A stretch of DNA of 64,000 nt, taken from assembly GCF_000317535.1 (NCBI RefSeq), contig NC_019757.1, positions 3,674,501-3,738,500 of the forward strand, in the 5' to 3' direction. The notes beneath the pieces are model-generated. The model searched no databases and was not told the DNA's origin. It worked only from the letters and a program-made list of their open reading frames with translations. A program made the translations under genes and the position numbers. Origin of the DNA: Cylindrospermum stagnale PCC 7417 (GTDB taxonomy: Bacteria; Cyanobacteriota; Cyanobacteriia; Cyanobacteriales; Nostocaceae). The stretch's first letter is position 1. Each line of letters opens with the position of its first letter. Positions 34,701-44,446 of this stretch are shown one piece after another.

Positions 34701-35369
34701 TCAGATTCGTAAGCGATAACCCATGCCTCTAACTGTTTCAATCACTTTGCTGCCAAGTTTCTTGCGGAGATAACCGACATATACATCGACAATATTAGAA
34801 CCTGGGTTATAGTCGTAACCCCAAACGGAATCTAGCAGTTGTTCTCGACTGATGACTTGTCCTGGATGCCGACAAAACATTTCTGCCATTGCAAATTCAC
34901 GGGCGGGTAGTTCTATAATGCGATCGCCTAATTTCACTTGTCGAGTCCGCAAATCTAGTACCACGTTACCAACTTGAAGGGTAAACTCTTGAGCATCTCT
35001 GACAGGTCTAGCGCTCCGCAACCGCAACCTTACCCGTGCTAGTAGTTCTTCAAATCGGAAGGGTTTAGTGACATAATCATCTGCACCTCCTTCTAGTCCC
35101 GCAACTTTATCGTGAATGTCACTGCGAGCAGAAAGGATAATTACAGGTATGTCTTCTCCCTGTCCACGCAGTTCTTCGAGGACTTTAAATCCATCTTTTC
35201 CAGGCAACCTCAGATCCAGAATTAACAAATCAAAAGTGCTACTTTGTATTACATCCAGCACGTACAGCCCATCCGTCACAATTGTGGTTGTGAATCCTTG
35301 CGATCGCAACCCTTTTTGAATAAATGAGGCAATCCGGGGTTCATCTTCAACGATGAGAATGTTGGGCAT
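34701..35369 (-). CDS. OmpR-family response regulator
   Basis: A 222-residue regulator from the ATG at 35369. Its receiver domain has acidic pocket residues in IVEDEPR, phosphoacceptor Asp52 (ILDLRLPGKDG) and the conserved Lys in TKPF. The C-terminal OmpR/PhoB winged helix ends with TVRGMGYRLRI. The frame extends to 35408 but that part is encoded by a dispersed repeat, supporting the later start. It is the cognate partner of the kinase just upstream (35483-37069), with the genes ~110 bp apart and kinase first. Confidence 0.94.
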   Translation of the reverse strand: MPNILIVEDEPRIASFIQKGLRSQGFTTTIVTDGLYVLDVIQSSTFDLLILDLRLPGKDGFKVLEELRGQGEDIPVIILSARSDIHDKVAGLEGGADDYVTKPFRFEELLARVRLRLRSARPVRDAQEFTLQVGNVVLDLRTRQVKLGDRIIELPAREFAMAEMFCRHPGQVISREQLLDSVWGYDYNPGSNIVDVYVGYLRKKLGSKVIETVRGMGYRLRI

Positions 35370-35373
35370 AGAC

Positions 35374-35411
35374 ACTAGTACCGCTTTCGCGGAATTAAAA
35401 ATTAACAACTA
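35374..35411 (-). repeat. dispersed repeat, CTAGTACCGCTTTC type, copy 1
   Basis: CTAGTACCGCTTTCGCGG and the following AATTAAAAATTAACAA recur at 46031-46068 with three changes. Both copies abut the end of a coding region. Confidence 0.7.
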
Positions 35412-35482
35412 ACAATTAAAAAAGTAGATTCCACAAGCTTTTGACTTGAATCTTACTGATTAGTTATTTATGCCCTGCGCTA

Positions 35483-37069
35483 CTAGTAATTACTGGCTTT
35501 TTGCGGGGGATCTAGGGGTAAGATGATGGTAAACATCGAACCTTTGCCTAACTGACTGCGAAGTAATACTTGCCCGGCATGAGCCTCTGCGATCGCTCGA
35601 ACAATAGACAGTCCCAAGCCCGCACCTTCTGAACGACGACGACTGTGGGAAGTGCGGGCAAATCGTGCAAAAATCCTTTTTTGATCCACCAGTGGAATAC
35701 CTTCGCCTGTATCGCGTACCCAGAAGCGTACCTTTCCTTTAGCGATCGCTGAACCTATGGAAATAGTATCACTCTTGTTAGTATGCTGAGTAGCATTCTG
35801 CGCCAGATTCATTATAGCTTCGGTGATTCTTTGGCGATCAACCACAATCTGACCTTTGGCCACAGCATCCAGTTGCCAATCTCTCTCTGCCAGCGCTTGG
35901 GCTTTGATCAATAACTCTTGGGTTAACTCTGCCACATTTACCGTTGCTACCTGTAAAAAGTCTGCGCGTTCTGCTTTGGCCAGCAAAATCAGATCATCAA
36001 CTAAACGGCTCATCCTGTCCAGTTCTCCCATCACCATGACCAGGGTTTCCTGTTGTTCTTGGGGGTCATCTCCCATCAGTTCTAAATGTCCACGAATGAT
36101 CGTGATTGGTGTTCGCAGTTCATGTCCAGCATCATTCACAAATTCACGCTGACTGGCAAAGGCAGCTTCGAGTCTGTCCATCATTTCGTTGAATGTTGTG
36201 GCCAGTTTTCCCAATTCTCCCTGATCTCGCACTGGCAAACGCTGAGTTAAATCTGACTCACTAATGGCATGAGCCGTGGTGATAATTGTTCGTAAAGGAG
36301 TCAGTATTCGCCCTGTAGCTAACCAAGCTAGAATTAACGACACCACAAAAACTAAGCTGGAAACTTCAATAATTGCCGTCACTGCTTCTAGAGCTTGTGT
36401 CCGATCTCCAGCAGCATTGTGGGCAACCACAAACACTCCCCGTGTTTGTCCATTGATGGTTAGCGGTTCCACAATGTACATAATATTACTAACATCAGAG
36501 GTGAAAAATTCTTTTTCTCCCTGTTCTGCATAGGTCTGTTTTGCCCATTGTTTCATTAGTAGTGAATTTCTAGCTAGGAGCTGAGGACGGGCGCTAGGAC
36601 TGGATTTGTAGAATTCACCATCTATAAAAGTGATGAAGTAGGATTCATCTTTGGGTAGCCGATACAACAAATAAGCTCTGAAAAGCGTCCTTAATTCTTC
36701 TACTGATCTGGGAGTAGTAATTCTTTCTTGTTCAGACATTAACAAGTTAAATTGCTTTGGTCTGATTACCATCTCTTTTCCTTCGTCATCAGTGAGTTCA
36801 TCCCCTGGAATCAAGGTTTGTCCGTTAATCAATGCTCTGAAATCCTTGATGTCTGCTGCCATATTTTGACGAACACGCTCATCAATGCGGTAATAGAGAT
36901 GATAGCGAAATGCAGGAATGGCTATGAGAAATGTTATTCCTAAAATCAGCAAGTACCACAGCAAAATTCGGGTGCGTGCTTCTCCAAATACTTGCTGCCA
37001 AACTAAAGATAACTGAGATATTTTGAAACCAGATATGCGCTCACGGAAAGTATTTATTGTTACGCTCAT
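35483..37069 (-). CDS. membrane sensor histidine kinase
   Basis: A 528-residue kinase from the ATG at 37069. It has a transmembrane helix at ~34-54 (RILLWYLLILGITFLIAIPA), a ~190-residue periplasmic sensor region, a second helix, and a HAMP domain (TTAHAISESDLTQRLP). HisKA carries DAGHELRTPITII, and the HATPase has the N-box LAQNATQHT, G1 DTGEGI and G2 GAGLGLSIV. All catalytic motifs are intact. Upstream in-frame starts exist (37126 ATG, 37147 TTG). It pairs with the OmpR-type regulator downstream. It is divergent from the glycosyltransferase cluster across 514 bp, which could be one of its targets (inference). Confidence 0.93.
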   Translation of the reverse strand: MSVTINTFRERISGFKISQLSLVWQQVFGEARTRILLWYLLILGITFLIAIPAFRYHLYYRIDERVRQNMAADIKDFRALINGQTLIPGDELTDDEGKEMVIRPKQFNLLMSEQERITTPRSVEELRTLFRAYLLYRLPKDESYFITFIDGEFYKSSPSARPQLLARNSLLMKQWAKQTYAEQGEKEFFTSDVSNIMYIVEPLTINGQTRGVFVVAHNAAGDRTQALEAVTAIIEVSSLVFVVSLILAWLATGRILTPLRTIITTAHAISESDLTQRLPVRDQGELGKLATTFNEMMDRLEAAFASQREFVNDAGHELRTPITIIRGHLELMGDDPQEQQETLVMVMGELDRMSRLVDDLILLAKAERADFLQVATVNVAELTQELLIKAQALAERDWQLDAVAKGQIVVDRQRITEAIMNLAQNATQHTNKSDTISIGSAIAKGKVRFWVRDTGEGIPLVDQKRIFARFARTSHSRRRSEGAGLGLSIVRAIAEAHAGQVLLRSQLGKGSMFTIILPLDPPQKASNY

Positions 37070-37583
37070 TTTTAATCTTCTTAATTTCAATTTTCCCAGT
37101 TCTTTATTGGGAATTAAGTTGTTCATATCACGGTTAAACTCAGGCAAATTAGGTTGTTAAAAATCACGGTTATTCCATGCAGGCTAATTTTACAAACTGG
37201 TGATCATTTAAAGATGAGAAAATTTTCATCTATTTTTCATGTGTTTTTCACGGTTAATTGATATGTTAACAATAATCTTTAATTTTTCTTCAAGAAAGCA
37301 AAATCAAATCTTAATATCCTGTTAATAAACAACAGTTGCAAAATCCATCTACCCAATGAATACAAAAACCATCCTACTATTTAACCCTATTAAATTCAAT
37401 TGTCGGAGCGAGTTTAACAGGTGATAATTCAATTAAATATAGTAATAAAGGGAGTATGGACTGCACTACCCTCTGCTATCAGTAGTTAAGCATTAGTTTT
37501 TAGTCCTGCCTGTTTCCTCCTATCTCTGATCTAGGAGCAAATTCATCAACCGCCATTAATCATTGTTGTGGTTAATTACCCTA
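37070..37583. promoter_or_regulatory. 514-bp divergent region, kinase and glycan cluster
   Basis: No gene is found. It holds promoters for the minus-strand kinase and the plus-strand glycosyltransferase genes. Short AT-rich motifs such as GTTAACAATAATC and CTGTTAATAAACAACAG (imperfect dyad) near 37265 and 37318 could be regulator sites, but no consensus is recognised. Confidence 0.4.
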
Positions 37584-38879
37584 ATGAAAACTTTGTCAGG
37601 ATTGCAAATGAAAAACTTATTAGTTCACTCTAGAGAAATAGGACTAAGGGCGGCTAGAGAAGAATCTGCGGAGGTTAGTAGTTCATCTCACAATCCTCGT
37701 AAGTGGCGCATTGCTTTATATTCCCATGACACAATGGGACTGGGACACAAACGCCGTAACTTGTTAATTGCACAAACATTAGGATGTTCACCCCTAGAAA
37801 CCGATATTTTGATGATTAGTGGCATACAAGATGGCAGCAATGTACTAATACCTCCAGGAGTCGATTATTTGAGCCTACCTGCTTTGTACAAAAATGTTAA
37901 TGGACAATATCGGGCACGACGGCTAGATTTGTCATTGCAGGAAATAATTACACTGCGATCGCAAGTTATTCTCACTACAATCAAAACTTTTAAACCCGAT
38001 ATTTTCATTGTCGATAATGTACCCAGAGGAGCAGTCAGAGAACTAGAACCAACTCTGGATTACTTGCGTACCCAAGAACAAACCCATTGCATTCTCGGTT
38101 TACGAGATGTGCTAGACGAACCTGCATCCGTAGATCGAGACTGGAAACGCATGGCTAATGAAGAGGCTATTCAAAGTTATTATGATGCCGTTTGGGTATA
38201 TGGAGATCCAGCCATCTATGACTTAGTACAGGAATATAGTTTCCACCCCAAAACCGTTGCTAAACTCCGCTACACAGGCTATCTTGACCAACGTAACCGC
38301 CTCAAATTCATGGATTTGGATAGTGTTGAGGCTTTTAAATCACTCAATTTGTCATCAGGACGATTAGTATTATGCCTGGTGGGTGGTGGACAAGATGGAG
38401 CGCGTTTGGCAGAAACATTTGCTAGTGCTGAACTACCACCAGACATGAACGGCATTATTTTGACGGGTCCTTTTATGCCGCGACAGGTGCAGCAACGGCT
38501 TCAAAAGTTGGCTGCTAAACGTGCCAATTTGCGGGTATTGAAATATTTATCTGAGCCGACAATGTTGATAAATCAGGCCGAGCACGTGATTGCAATGGGT
38601 GGGTACAATACAACTTGTGAATTGTTGTCATTTCAAAAGCGATCGCTAATTGTACCCCGAATCAAACCCCGCCGAGAGCAGTTTGTCCGCGCCGAACGCT
38701 TACAAGCACTGGGTTTAGTTGATATGCTGCACCCCCACAACCTGACTTCTCATGCATTGACAGATTGGTTAATACAAGAAAGCGAGCCACCACAGGTGCG
38801 TAACTTCGTCAATCTCAACGGACTCAACCACATTTCTCAATTTATAGACGAAATACTCATGCCGAGTACCGAGTGCTGA
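37584..38879 (+). CDS. glycosyltransferase (GT28/MurG-like fold)
   Basis: A 431-residue protein from the ATG at 37584; the frame is open to a TTG at 37563, and an ATG at 37608 is also possible. It shows the GT-B fold: YSHDTMGLGHKRRNLLIAQ resembles the Gly-rich loop of MurG/GT28 enzymes, DIFIVDNVPRGA begins the second half of the N-lobe, and LVGGGQDG, then EHVIAMGGYNTTCELLSF in the C-lobe, match the nucleotide-sugar-binding region. It is the first gene of a five-gene cluster (GT, GT, GT, ABC exporter, APH kinase). Acceptor and sugar are unknown. Confidence 0.85.
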   Translation: MKTLSGLQMKNLLVHSREIGLRAAREESAEVSSSSHNPRKWRIALYSHDTMGLGHKRRNLLIAQTLGCSPLETDILMISGIQDGSNVLIPPGVDYLSLPALYKNVNGQYRARRLDLSLQEIITLRSQVILTTIKTFKPDIFIVDNVPRGAVRELEPTLDYLRTQEQTHCILGLRDVLDEPASVDRDWKRMANEEAIQSYYDAVWVYGDPAIYDLVQEYSFHPKTVAKLRYTGYLDQRNRLKFMDLDSVEAFKSLNLSSGRLVLCLVGGGQDGARLAETFASAELPPDMNGIILTGPFMPRQVQQRLQKLAAKRANLRVLKYLSEPTMLINQAEHVIAMGGYNTTCELLSFQKRSLIVPRIKPRREQFVRAERLQALGLVDMLHPHNLTSHALTDWLIQESEPPQVRNFVNLNGLNHISQFIDEILMPSTEC

Positions 38880-38902
38880 GTACCTATTACCTATTTCTAA
38901 TT

Positions 38903-40177
38903 ATGTCAATTGTTGGTTACGTTCTCAAACGCTATCCCCGCTATTCTGAAACCTTCGTAGTCAATGAAATTTTGGCTCATGAAGCAGCAGGTTTAAATAT
39001 TGAAATTTTCGCATTAAGACCGCCGAGTGACAGCCACTTTCAAAACATTATTTCCCAGGTACGAGCTTCCGTAACTTACATTAAACAGCCAATTCAAGGT
39101 CGTGTGAGTCAATCTCTCAATAGTCTTGCTCCCACACCAGCCTGCTATTTTTGGGCAGAATTACAAGAGGCTAGTAAAGTCATTCCAGATTTTTGGTCAA
39201 AGTTAGCAGTTGCTCAAGGTGAACAAGCCAGCACCGTCTACCAAGCTGCATGGTTAGCACGGGAAGCAAAACTTAAAGACATCACTCATTTACACGCTCA
39301 TTTTGGTACTTTAGCAACCAGTGTCGCTAGATTAGCATCTCACTTTACGGGCATTCCCTACACCTTCACGGCTCATGCTAAAGACATCTTTCATGAGAGT
39401 GTTGAATTTGCAGATATGGAACACAAACTACAGGATGCAGCTACTGTTGTAACTGTCAGTGACTACAACCTCAATTATTTACAAAAAACATATCCTACAG
39501 CCGCACAGCAAATTAGGCGCATTTACAATGGTTTGGATTTGCAACAATTACAATATTCTTCTCCGGCTGACCGTCCTCCTTTAATTATCTCAGTCGGTCG
39601 GTTAGTCGAGAAAAAAGGTCTATCTATTTTGATAGATGCTTGTGCCATCCTGAAGCAAAGAAATTGTGAGTTTCAGTGTCAAATTATCGGTACAGGATCA
39701 TTAGAACCTACACTGCGTCAGCAAATCCAAGATTTAGGACTGCAATCTATTGTGGAGATTATCGGGCCACGTCCCCAAAATGATGTGTTTCAATTGGTGC
39801 AACAAGCGGCTGTGTTTGCAGCGCCTTATGTGATTGCTAAAGATGGCAACCGGGACGGACTACCTACAGTTTTACTGGAAGCGATCGCATTAGGAACGCC
39901 CTGTGTGAGTACAGATGTTACTGGTATACCCGAACTGGTGCGTCATGGTGAGACTGGGTTGATTGTGCCGCAAAATCATGCTGAAAAATTAGCGATTTCA
40001 CTTCAGGAACTCCTCACTGATTCAGCTTTGCGGGTTAAGTTGTCAACTCAGGCTAGACAATTAATTGAATCTGAGTTTGATATTTATCGCAATACCGCAG
40101 TGTTAAGAGAGTTATTTTTCACGCAATCGCTCTTAGGGATCTCCAAGAGTAAGCGCAAAGTCGCAAAGGAGTTGTGA
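38903..40177 (+). CDS. GT4-type glycosyltransferase
   Basis: A 424-residue GT-B enzyme. The ATG at 38903 (MSIVGYVLKRYPRYSETFVV) is the plausible start: YPRYSETFV is the usual beginning of this subfamily, while an upstream in-frame GTG lies within the previous gene. HAHFGTLATSVA and FTAHAKDIF are in the N-lobe, and the C-lobe has SVGRLVEKKG, GTGSLEPTL and the nucleotide-sugar motif EAIALGTPCVSTDVTGIPEL (E-x7-E type). It probably transfers a hexose from an activated donor. Its stop overlaps the next start by 4 bp. Confidence 0.93.
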   Translation: MSIVGYVLKRYPRYSETFVVNEILAHEAAGLNIEIFALRPPSDSHFQNIISQVRASVTYIKQPIQGRVSQSLNSLAPTPACYFWAELQEASKVIPDFWSKLAVAQGEQASTVYQAAWLAREAKLKDITHLHAHFGTLATSVARLASHFTGIPYTFTAHAKDIFHESVEFADMEHKLQDAATVVTVSDYNLNYLQKTYPTAAQQIRRIYNGLDLQQLQYSSPADRPPLIISVGRLVEKKGLSILIDACAILKQRNCEFQCQIIGTGSLEPTLRQQIQDLGLQSIVEIIGPRPQNDVFQLVQQAAVFAAPYVIAKDGNRDGLPTVLLEAIALGTPCVSTDVTGIPELVRHGETGLIVPQNHAEKLAISLQELLTDSALRVKLSTQARQLIESEFDIYRNTAVLRELFFTQSLLGISKSKRKVAKEL

Positions 40178-41358
40178 AGGTGAGAATTGCTTATGTTTGT
40201 GCTGATTCCGGAATTCCTGTATTTGGACAAAAGGGATGTTCTATTCATGTTCAGGAGATGATACGAGCATTACAAAGGCAAGGTAGCGAAGTTGAATTGT
40301 TTGCTACTCGGATTGGAGGAATAGCACCAGCAGATTTAACTGATATTATTGTTCATCAATTGCCAGCAATCCCCAAAGTGCAAAAAGCTATGAGGGAACA
40401 GGTTGCTTTAGGAATTAATCCTGATTTACGTTTATATTTGCAGAGGTTTGGATCTTTCGACTTCATTTATGAGCGCTATTCTCTTTGGAGTTATAGCGCC
40501 ATGAAATTTGCCCAAGAAAAGGGAATTCCCGGTTTATTAGAAGTCAATTCCCCTCTGATTACAGAACAGGCAAAGCATCGCGGTTTGATAGATATTCATA
40601 GTGCTGAACAGGTGGCGCATCGGGTTTTTCAAGCTGCTACAGCCTTGATTGCTGTTTCTGAGGAGGTGAAAACCTATTTAATGAATTATGTAGATAGTAG
40701 CAAAATTCATGTCATCCCTAATGGTGTAAATCCTGACCGTTTTTCTACTGTTCATGCTGCCACTCAATCGGCAACCTTTACGGTGGGATTTGTGGGGACA
40801 TTAAAACCGTGGCATGGATTACCAATTCTCACAGAGGCTTTTGCTCGACTGCATCAACAAGTTCCTCATGCCAGACTTTTAATTGTCGGTGATGGGCCAG
40901 AACGAGAAAATCTCGAATCTGAATTATCTGCACGGGGGTTAAATTCTCATACTCAATTTACTGGGGCGGTAAATCCTGATCAAGTTCCTAAATTATTAGC
41001 TGCGATGGATGTTGCTGTTGCACCCTATCCAGCGCAAGCGGATTTTTATTTTTCACCGTTGAAAGTTTATGAATATATGGCGGCTGGTTTGCCTGTAGTT
41101 GTTAGCAGAATTGGGCAATTAGTAGATTTAATTGATCCGGGGGTAAATGGGATTCTTTGTCCTCCTGGTGATGCGATCGCATTGGCAGATGCATTAGCAC
41201 AATTGTGGCTCACGCCTACTCTCCGTCATAGTCTAGGACAAGCTGCACGCCAAAAGGTGATGGCACATCATACCTGGGATGCGATAGCGAAGCGCTCCGT
41301 AGCAATCGCTCAACAAACTTTGCCTATAGCGGGACTCTCTGTGGAGGTAAGACAATAA
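40174..41358 (+). CDS. GT4-type glycosyltransferase
   Basis: A 394-residue GT-B enzyme with GTG start at 40174, five bases after AGGAG. The N-lobe has GQKGCSIHVQEMIRAL, EVNSPL, and HVIPNGVNPDRF; the C-lobe has FVGTLKPWHG, VGDGPERENLE and a donor-binding block SPLKVYEYMAAGLPVVVSRIG. Its C-terminal segment (SVAIAQQTLPIAGLSV) is encoded by a dispersed repeat-like sequence (41282-41345). It overlaps the previous gene by 4 bp and is followed directly by the ABC transporter gene. Confidence 0.93.
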   Translation: MKVRIAYVCADSGIPVFGQKGCSIHVQEMIRALQRQGSEVELFATRIGGIAPADLTDIIVHQLPAIPKVQKAMREQVALGINPDLRLYLQRFGSFDFIYERYSLWSYSAMKFAQEKGIPGLLEVNSPLITEQAKHRGLIDIHSAEQVAHRVFQAATALIAVSEEVKTYLMNYVDSSKIHVIPNGVNPDRFSTVHAATQSATFTVGFVGTLKPWHGLPILTEAFARLHQQVPHARLLIVGDGPERENLESELSARGLNSHTQFTGAVNPDQVPKLLAAMDVAVAPYPAQADFYFSPLKVYEYMAAGLPVVVSRIGQLVDLIDPGVNGILCPPGDAIALADALAQLWLTPTLRHSLGQAARQKVMAHHTWDAIAKRSVAIAQQTLPIAGLSVEVRQ

Positions 41359-43188
41359 ATGTCAAAACCCCTCAAACAAGCTGTTCCTGGTTTGTGGGGA
41401 GTGCTGGCTTATTTCTGGCCTTACATTCGCCCACAGTATGGATTAATTTTAATTTCGGCGATCGCTCTAATTGCAGATGTCGGACTCCGGGTACTAGAAC
41501 CTTGGCCTCTCAAGTTTGTGTTTGATTACGTTCTCATCCGGGACAATCAACCAACCAATATTCCAGTAATTACAAGTCTAGAACCGATTACTTTACTGAC
41601 ACTTTCCGCAGTTGCAGTCCTTGTATTTACAGGATTACGCGCTTTTGCTGCCTATTCAAGTACCGTTGGATTAGCCACAGTCGGCAGCCGAGTCATGACC
41701 GAAGTGCGTAATCATTTATATCGTCATCTGCAAGATTTGTCTTTGGCTTATCACACCCAAGCCCGTAGCGGTGATTTAATTATTCGTGTGAGTGGTGATG
41801 CCAGCCGTCTGCAAGAAGTTATGATTACGGCTGCATTGCCCTTAGTAGTCAGTATTCTCAGTCTATTTGGCATGATTGGGGTAATGTTTTGGATGAATCC
41901 CAGCCTTACCCTACTATCACTTCTCACGTTACCGTTATTTTGGTTAGTTACCAATCGACTTAGCCAAAAAATTCAAGATTCCTCATTAAAGCAACGGAAA
42001 CAAGAAGGATCTGTAGCAGCTACAGCAGCTGAATCAATTGCAGCCATTAAATTAGTCAAAGCACTCTGGCTGCAAGATGCCTTTGCACAAGTGTTTGCTC
42101 AACAAAATCAGCGTAGCCTCAAAGAGAGCGTCAAAACCCAACGTCTGGCCGCTCACCTAGAACGCACTGTAGATGCTGTCATTGCTCTAGGAACAGCTAT
42201 TGTTCTCTGGTATGGCTCTTGGTTGGCATTAAGAGCTGCGCTGACACCAGGGGATGTACTCGTATTTATCACCTATCTCAAAAATGCCTTTAAGCCAGTT
42301 CAGAACTTCGCTAAGTACACCGGCAGACTTGCTAAAGCTGCGGCTTCTGGTGAGCGAATTTTAGATATATTACAACAGCAGCCTGATATCAGAGATTTAC
42401 CAGATGCAATTCCCGCCCCAATTTTTCGAGGTGCGGTTTGTTTTGATCATGTTAATTTTGGCTATGAACCAGGACAAATTCTGCTAGAAGACATCAACTT
42501 AAATATTCAACCAGGACAACAAGTAGCGATTGTTGGCACTTCTGGTAGTGGTAAATCTACATTAGCGAGTTTATTATTACGGCTTTATGACCCTGCACTG
42601 GGTCAGATTATGATTGATGGCAGAGATATACGAGAGTATACATTGGCATCATTACGCCCGCAAATTAGTGTAGTTTTACAAGAAAGTATCTTGTTTGCGG
42701 CGACTATTCGGGAAAATATCGCTTACGGTGTTGCCGGAGTATCAGACGCTGAAATTGAAGATGCGGCTCGTCTGGCTAATGCTCATGATTTTATCCAAGC
42801 TTTACCGCAAGGATATGACACTTTTGTCGGGGAAAGAGGAGCAACACTTTCTGGAGGACAACGCCAACGAATTGCGATCGCTCGTGCTGCTATTCGTCAA
42901 GCTCCTATTCTCATTTTAGATGAACCTACTACTGGTTTAGATAAGGGCAATGAAAAAGCTGTAATTAATGCTCTACAAAGGCTTTCTCAAAACCGCACGA
43001 CGTTTTTAATTACTCATGACCTTGATGTTGCTACTCGCGCAGATATTATTGTTTACATGGAAAATGGGCGGGTATTAGAACAAGGTACGCATCTGGAATT
43101 GATCCAACAAAATGGTCTTTATGCAGCGTTGTATCATCTACAAGTTGCAATGCAAACTAAAGAAGATTTTTCTGACGCAGAGGAGTAG
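41359..43188 (+). CDS. MsbA-type ABC exporter (fused permease-ATPase)
   Basis: A 609-residue half-transporter that should act as a homodimer in the plasma membrane. Six transmembrane helices lie in ~20-330, typical of ABC type IV exporters. The ATPase part shows Walker A GTSGSGKST, Q-loop VVLQESILF, signature LSGGQRQR, Walker B ILILDEPTTGLD and switch H (ITHDLD). The start ATG immediately follows the preceding glycosyltransferase gene. The likely cargo is the glycoconjugate made by the neighbouring enzymes; this is inference from clustering. Confidence 0.95.
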   Translation: MSKPLKQAVPGLWGVLAYFWPYIRPQYGLILISAIALIADVGLRVLEPWPLKFVFDYVLIRDNQPTNIPVITSLEPITLLTLSAVAVLVFTGLRAFAAYSSTVGLATVGSRVMTEVRNHLYRHLQDLSLAYHTQARSGDLIIRVSGDASRLQEVMITAALPLVVSILSLFGMIGVMFWMNPSLTLLSLLTLPLFWLVTNRLSQKIQDSSLKQRKQEGSVAATAAESIAAIKLVKALWLQDAFAQVFAQQNQRSLKESVKTQRLAAHLERTVDAVIALGTAIVLWYGSWLALRAALTPGDVLVFITYLKNAFKPVQNFAKYTGRLAKAAASGERILDILQQQPDIRDLPDAIPAPIFRGAVCFDHVNFGYEPGQILLEDINLNIQPGQQVAIVGTSGSGKSTLASLLLRLYDPALGQIMIDGRDIREYTLASLRPQISVVLQESILFAATIRENIAYGVAGVSDAEIEDAARLANAHDFIQALPQGYDTFVGERGATLSGGQRQRIAIARAAIRQAPILILDEPTTGLDKGNEKAVINALQRLSQNRTTFLITHDLDVATRADIIVYMENGRVLEQGTHLELIQQNGLYAALYHLQVAMQTKEDFSDAEE

Positions 43189-43191
43189 AAA

Positions 43192-44211
43192 ATGAATGTT
43201 TTTGTGAGTGATAGGTTTAACAGTGTTACTGATATTAAAATGCCGTTTTTGTCAGCAGCTATTGATCCGCTGCAAGTGCAAGACTCTTTGAGTCATTATT
43301 TGTCAACTGCTCAAAATACTCATCTTGAAAAAATTGAAGTTATTCGTCACAAACCGGGGCGGCGTTGTTTAATTGAATATGAATTGATTAATGATTATGG
43401 ACAAAAAATCACGCTGATTGGGAAGGTTCGGGCTAAGGGGATAGATTTTAATAGTTATGAGTTACAGAAGTCTTTATGGGAAGCAGGATTTGCTGGGGAT
43501 AGTATTGATGGAATTTCTGTACCTGAACCTGTTGGCATAATTCCTGAATGGCAAATGTGGTTACAGCGTAAAGTTGAAGGTGTGACAGCTACTCAATTAT
43601 TAATAGAAAAAAATGGTTTTATCTGGGCTGAACGAATTGCTGAAGCTGCTCATAAACTTCACAAAACTAATATTCCTCCCCGTTGTTCTCATACTATGAC
43701 TGATGAATTAAAAATCTTGCACGAACGTATTCCTTTAGTTATGAAACAATATCCACAATGGCAAGGACGTTTAGAAAGAATTTTAGCAGAATGTAATTAT
43801 TTGGCAAATAACACACCAGCACCAAAATGCTGTGGTATTCATAGAGATTTTTATCCTGATCAATTGATTATTAATCATCAACGTTTGTATCTCATTGACT
43901 TAGATCTATATTGTGAAGGTAATCCAGCTCTCGACATCGGTAATTTCATTGGTCATGTTCAAGAATACAGTCTGCGTGTATTTGGTAATCTAGAAATGCT
44001 GCGCGATTTTGAAAAATCTTTGACTGAACGATTTCTTCAGCTTACAGATGATCAATTCCGAGTTGCAATTGAATCTTATACCACTTTAACTTTAGTAAGG
44101 CACATTCATATTAGCACTCAATTTTCAGAACGTTCTCATTTTACAGAAGCATTATTAAATCTCTGTGAACAACGTCTCAATATAATTCATAATTATAGAA
44201 AATTTAAATGA
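43192..44211 (+). CDS. aminoglycoside phosphotransferase (APH)-fold kinase
   Basis: A 339-residue protein with an APH/choline-kinase-like fold. The catalytic loop is HRDFYPDQLII (H217, R218, D219), followed by the metal-binding LIDLDLYCEGNPALDIGNF near residue 235. An N-lobe with RHKPGRRCLIEYEL and QRKVEGVTATQ provides ATP binding. It ends the cluster, 4 bp after the transporter gene. APH kinases in glycan clusters often phosphorylate a sugar or lipid precursor rather than an antibiotic; which applies is unknown. Confidence 0.85.
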   Translation: MNVFVSDRFNSVTDIKMPFLSAAIDPLQVQDSLSHYLSTAQNTHLEKIEVIRHKPGRRCLIEYELINDYGQKITLIGKVRAKGIDFNSYELQKSLWEAGFAGDSIDGISVPEPVGIIPEWQMWLQRKVEGVTATQLLIEKNGFIWAERIAEAAHKLHKTNIPPRCSHTMTDELKILHERIPLVMKQYPQWQGRLERILAECNYLANNTPAPKCCGIHRDFYPDQLIINHQRLYLIDLDLYCEGNPALDIGNFIGHVQEYSLRVFGNLEMLRDFEKSLTERFLQLTDDQFRVAIESYTTLTLVRHIHISTQFSERSHFTEALLNLCEQRLNIIHNYRKFK

Positions 44212-44221
44212 GTTACTTGTG

Positions 44222-44250
44222 TTAGCGAAGAAAGCACGACAGCGCATAAA
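44222..44250 (-). repeat. dispersed repeat, inverted copy of the GCTGTCGCGCT type
   Basis: GTTAGCGAAGAAAGCACGAC followed by AGCGCATAA is the inverted core of the element at 13903 and 53566 (26 of 29 bases match the latter). It lies right after the APH-kinase stop codon. Confidence 0.6.
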
Positions 44251-44446
44251 TTTATTTTGTTATTCACACAGATAAAATCAAGAAAATAGAGATTGTTTTA
44301 ATGAGTTACGACTGTTGTAATTTTCGTTATTTATTTTAGTTGCTTATACCAATTAAAAAAAAGATTGTGACAGATGGATAAATATAAAGCTGATGCAGTA
44401 ATTCTTTCACAATCCAAAATTTAAAATAGTATTACAGGAGATTGCT

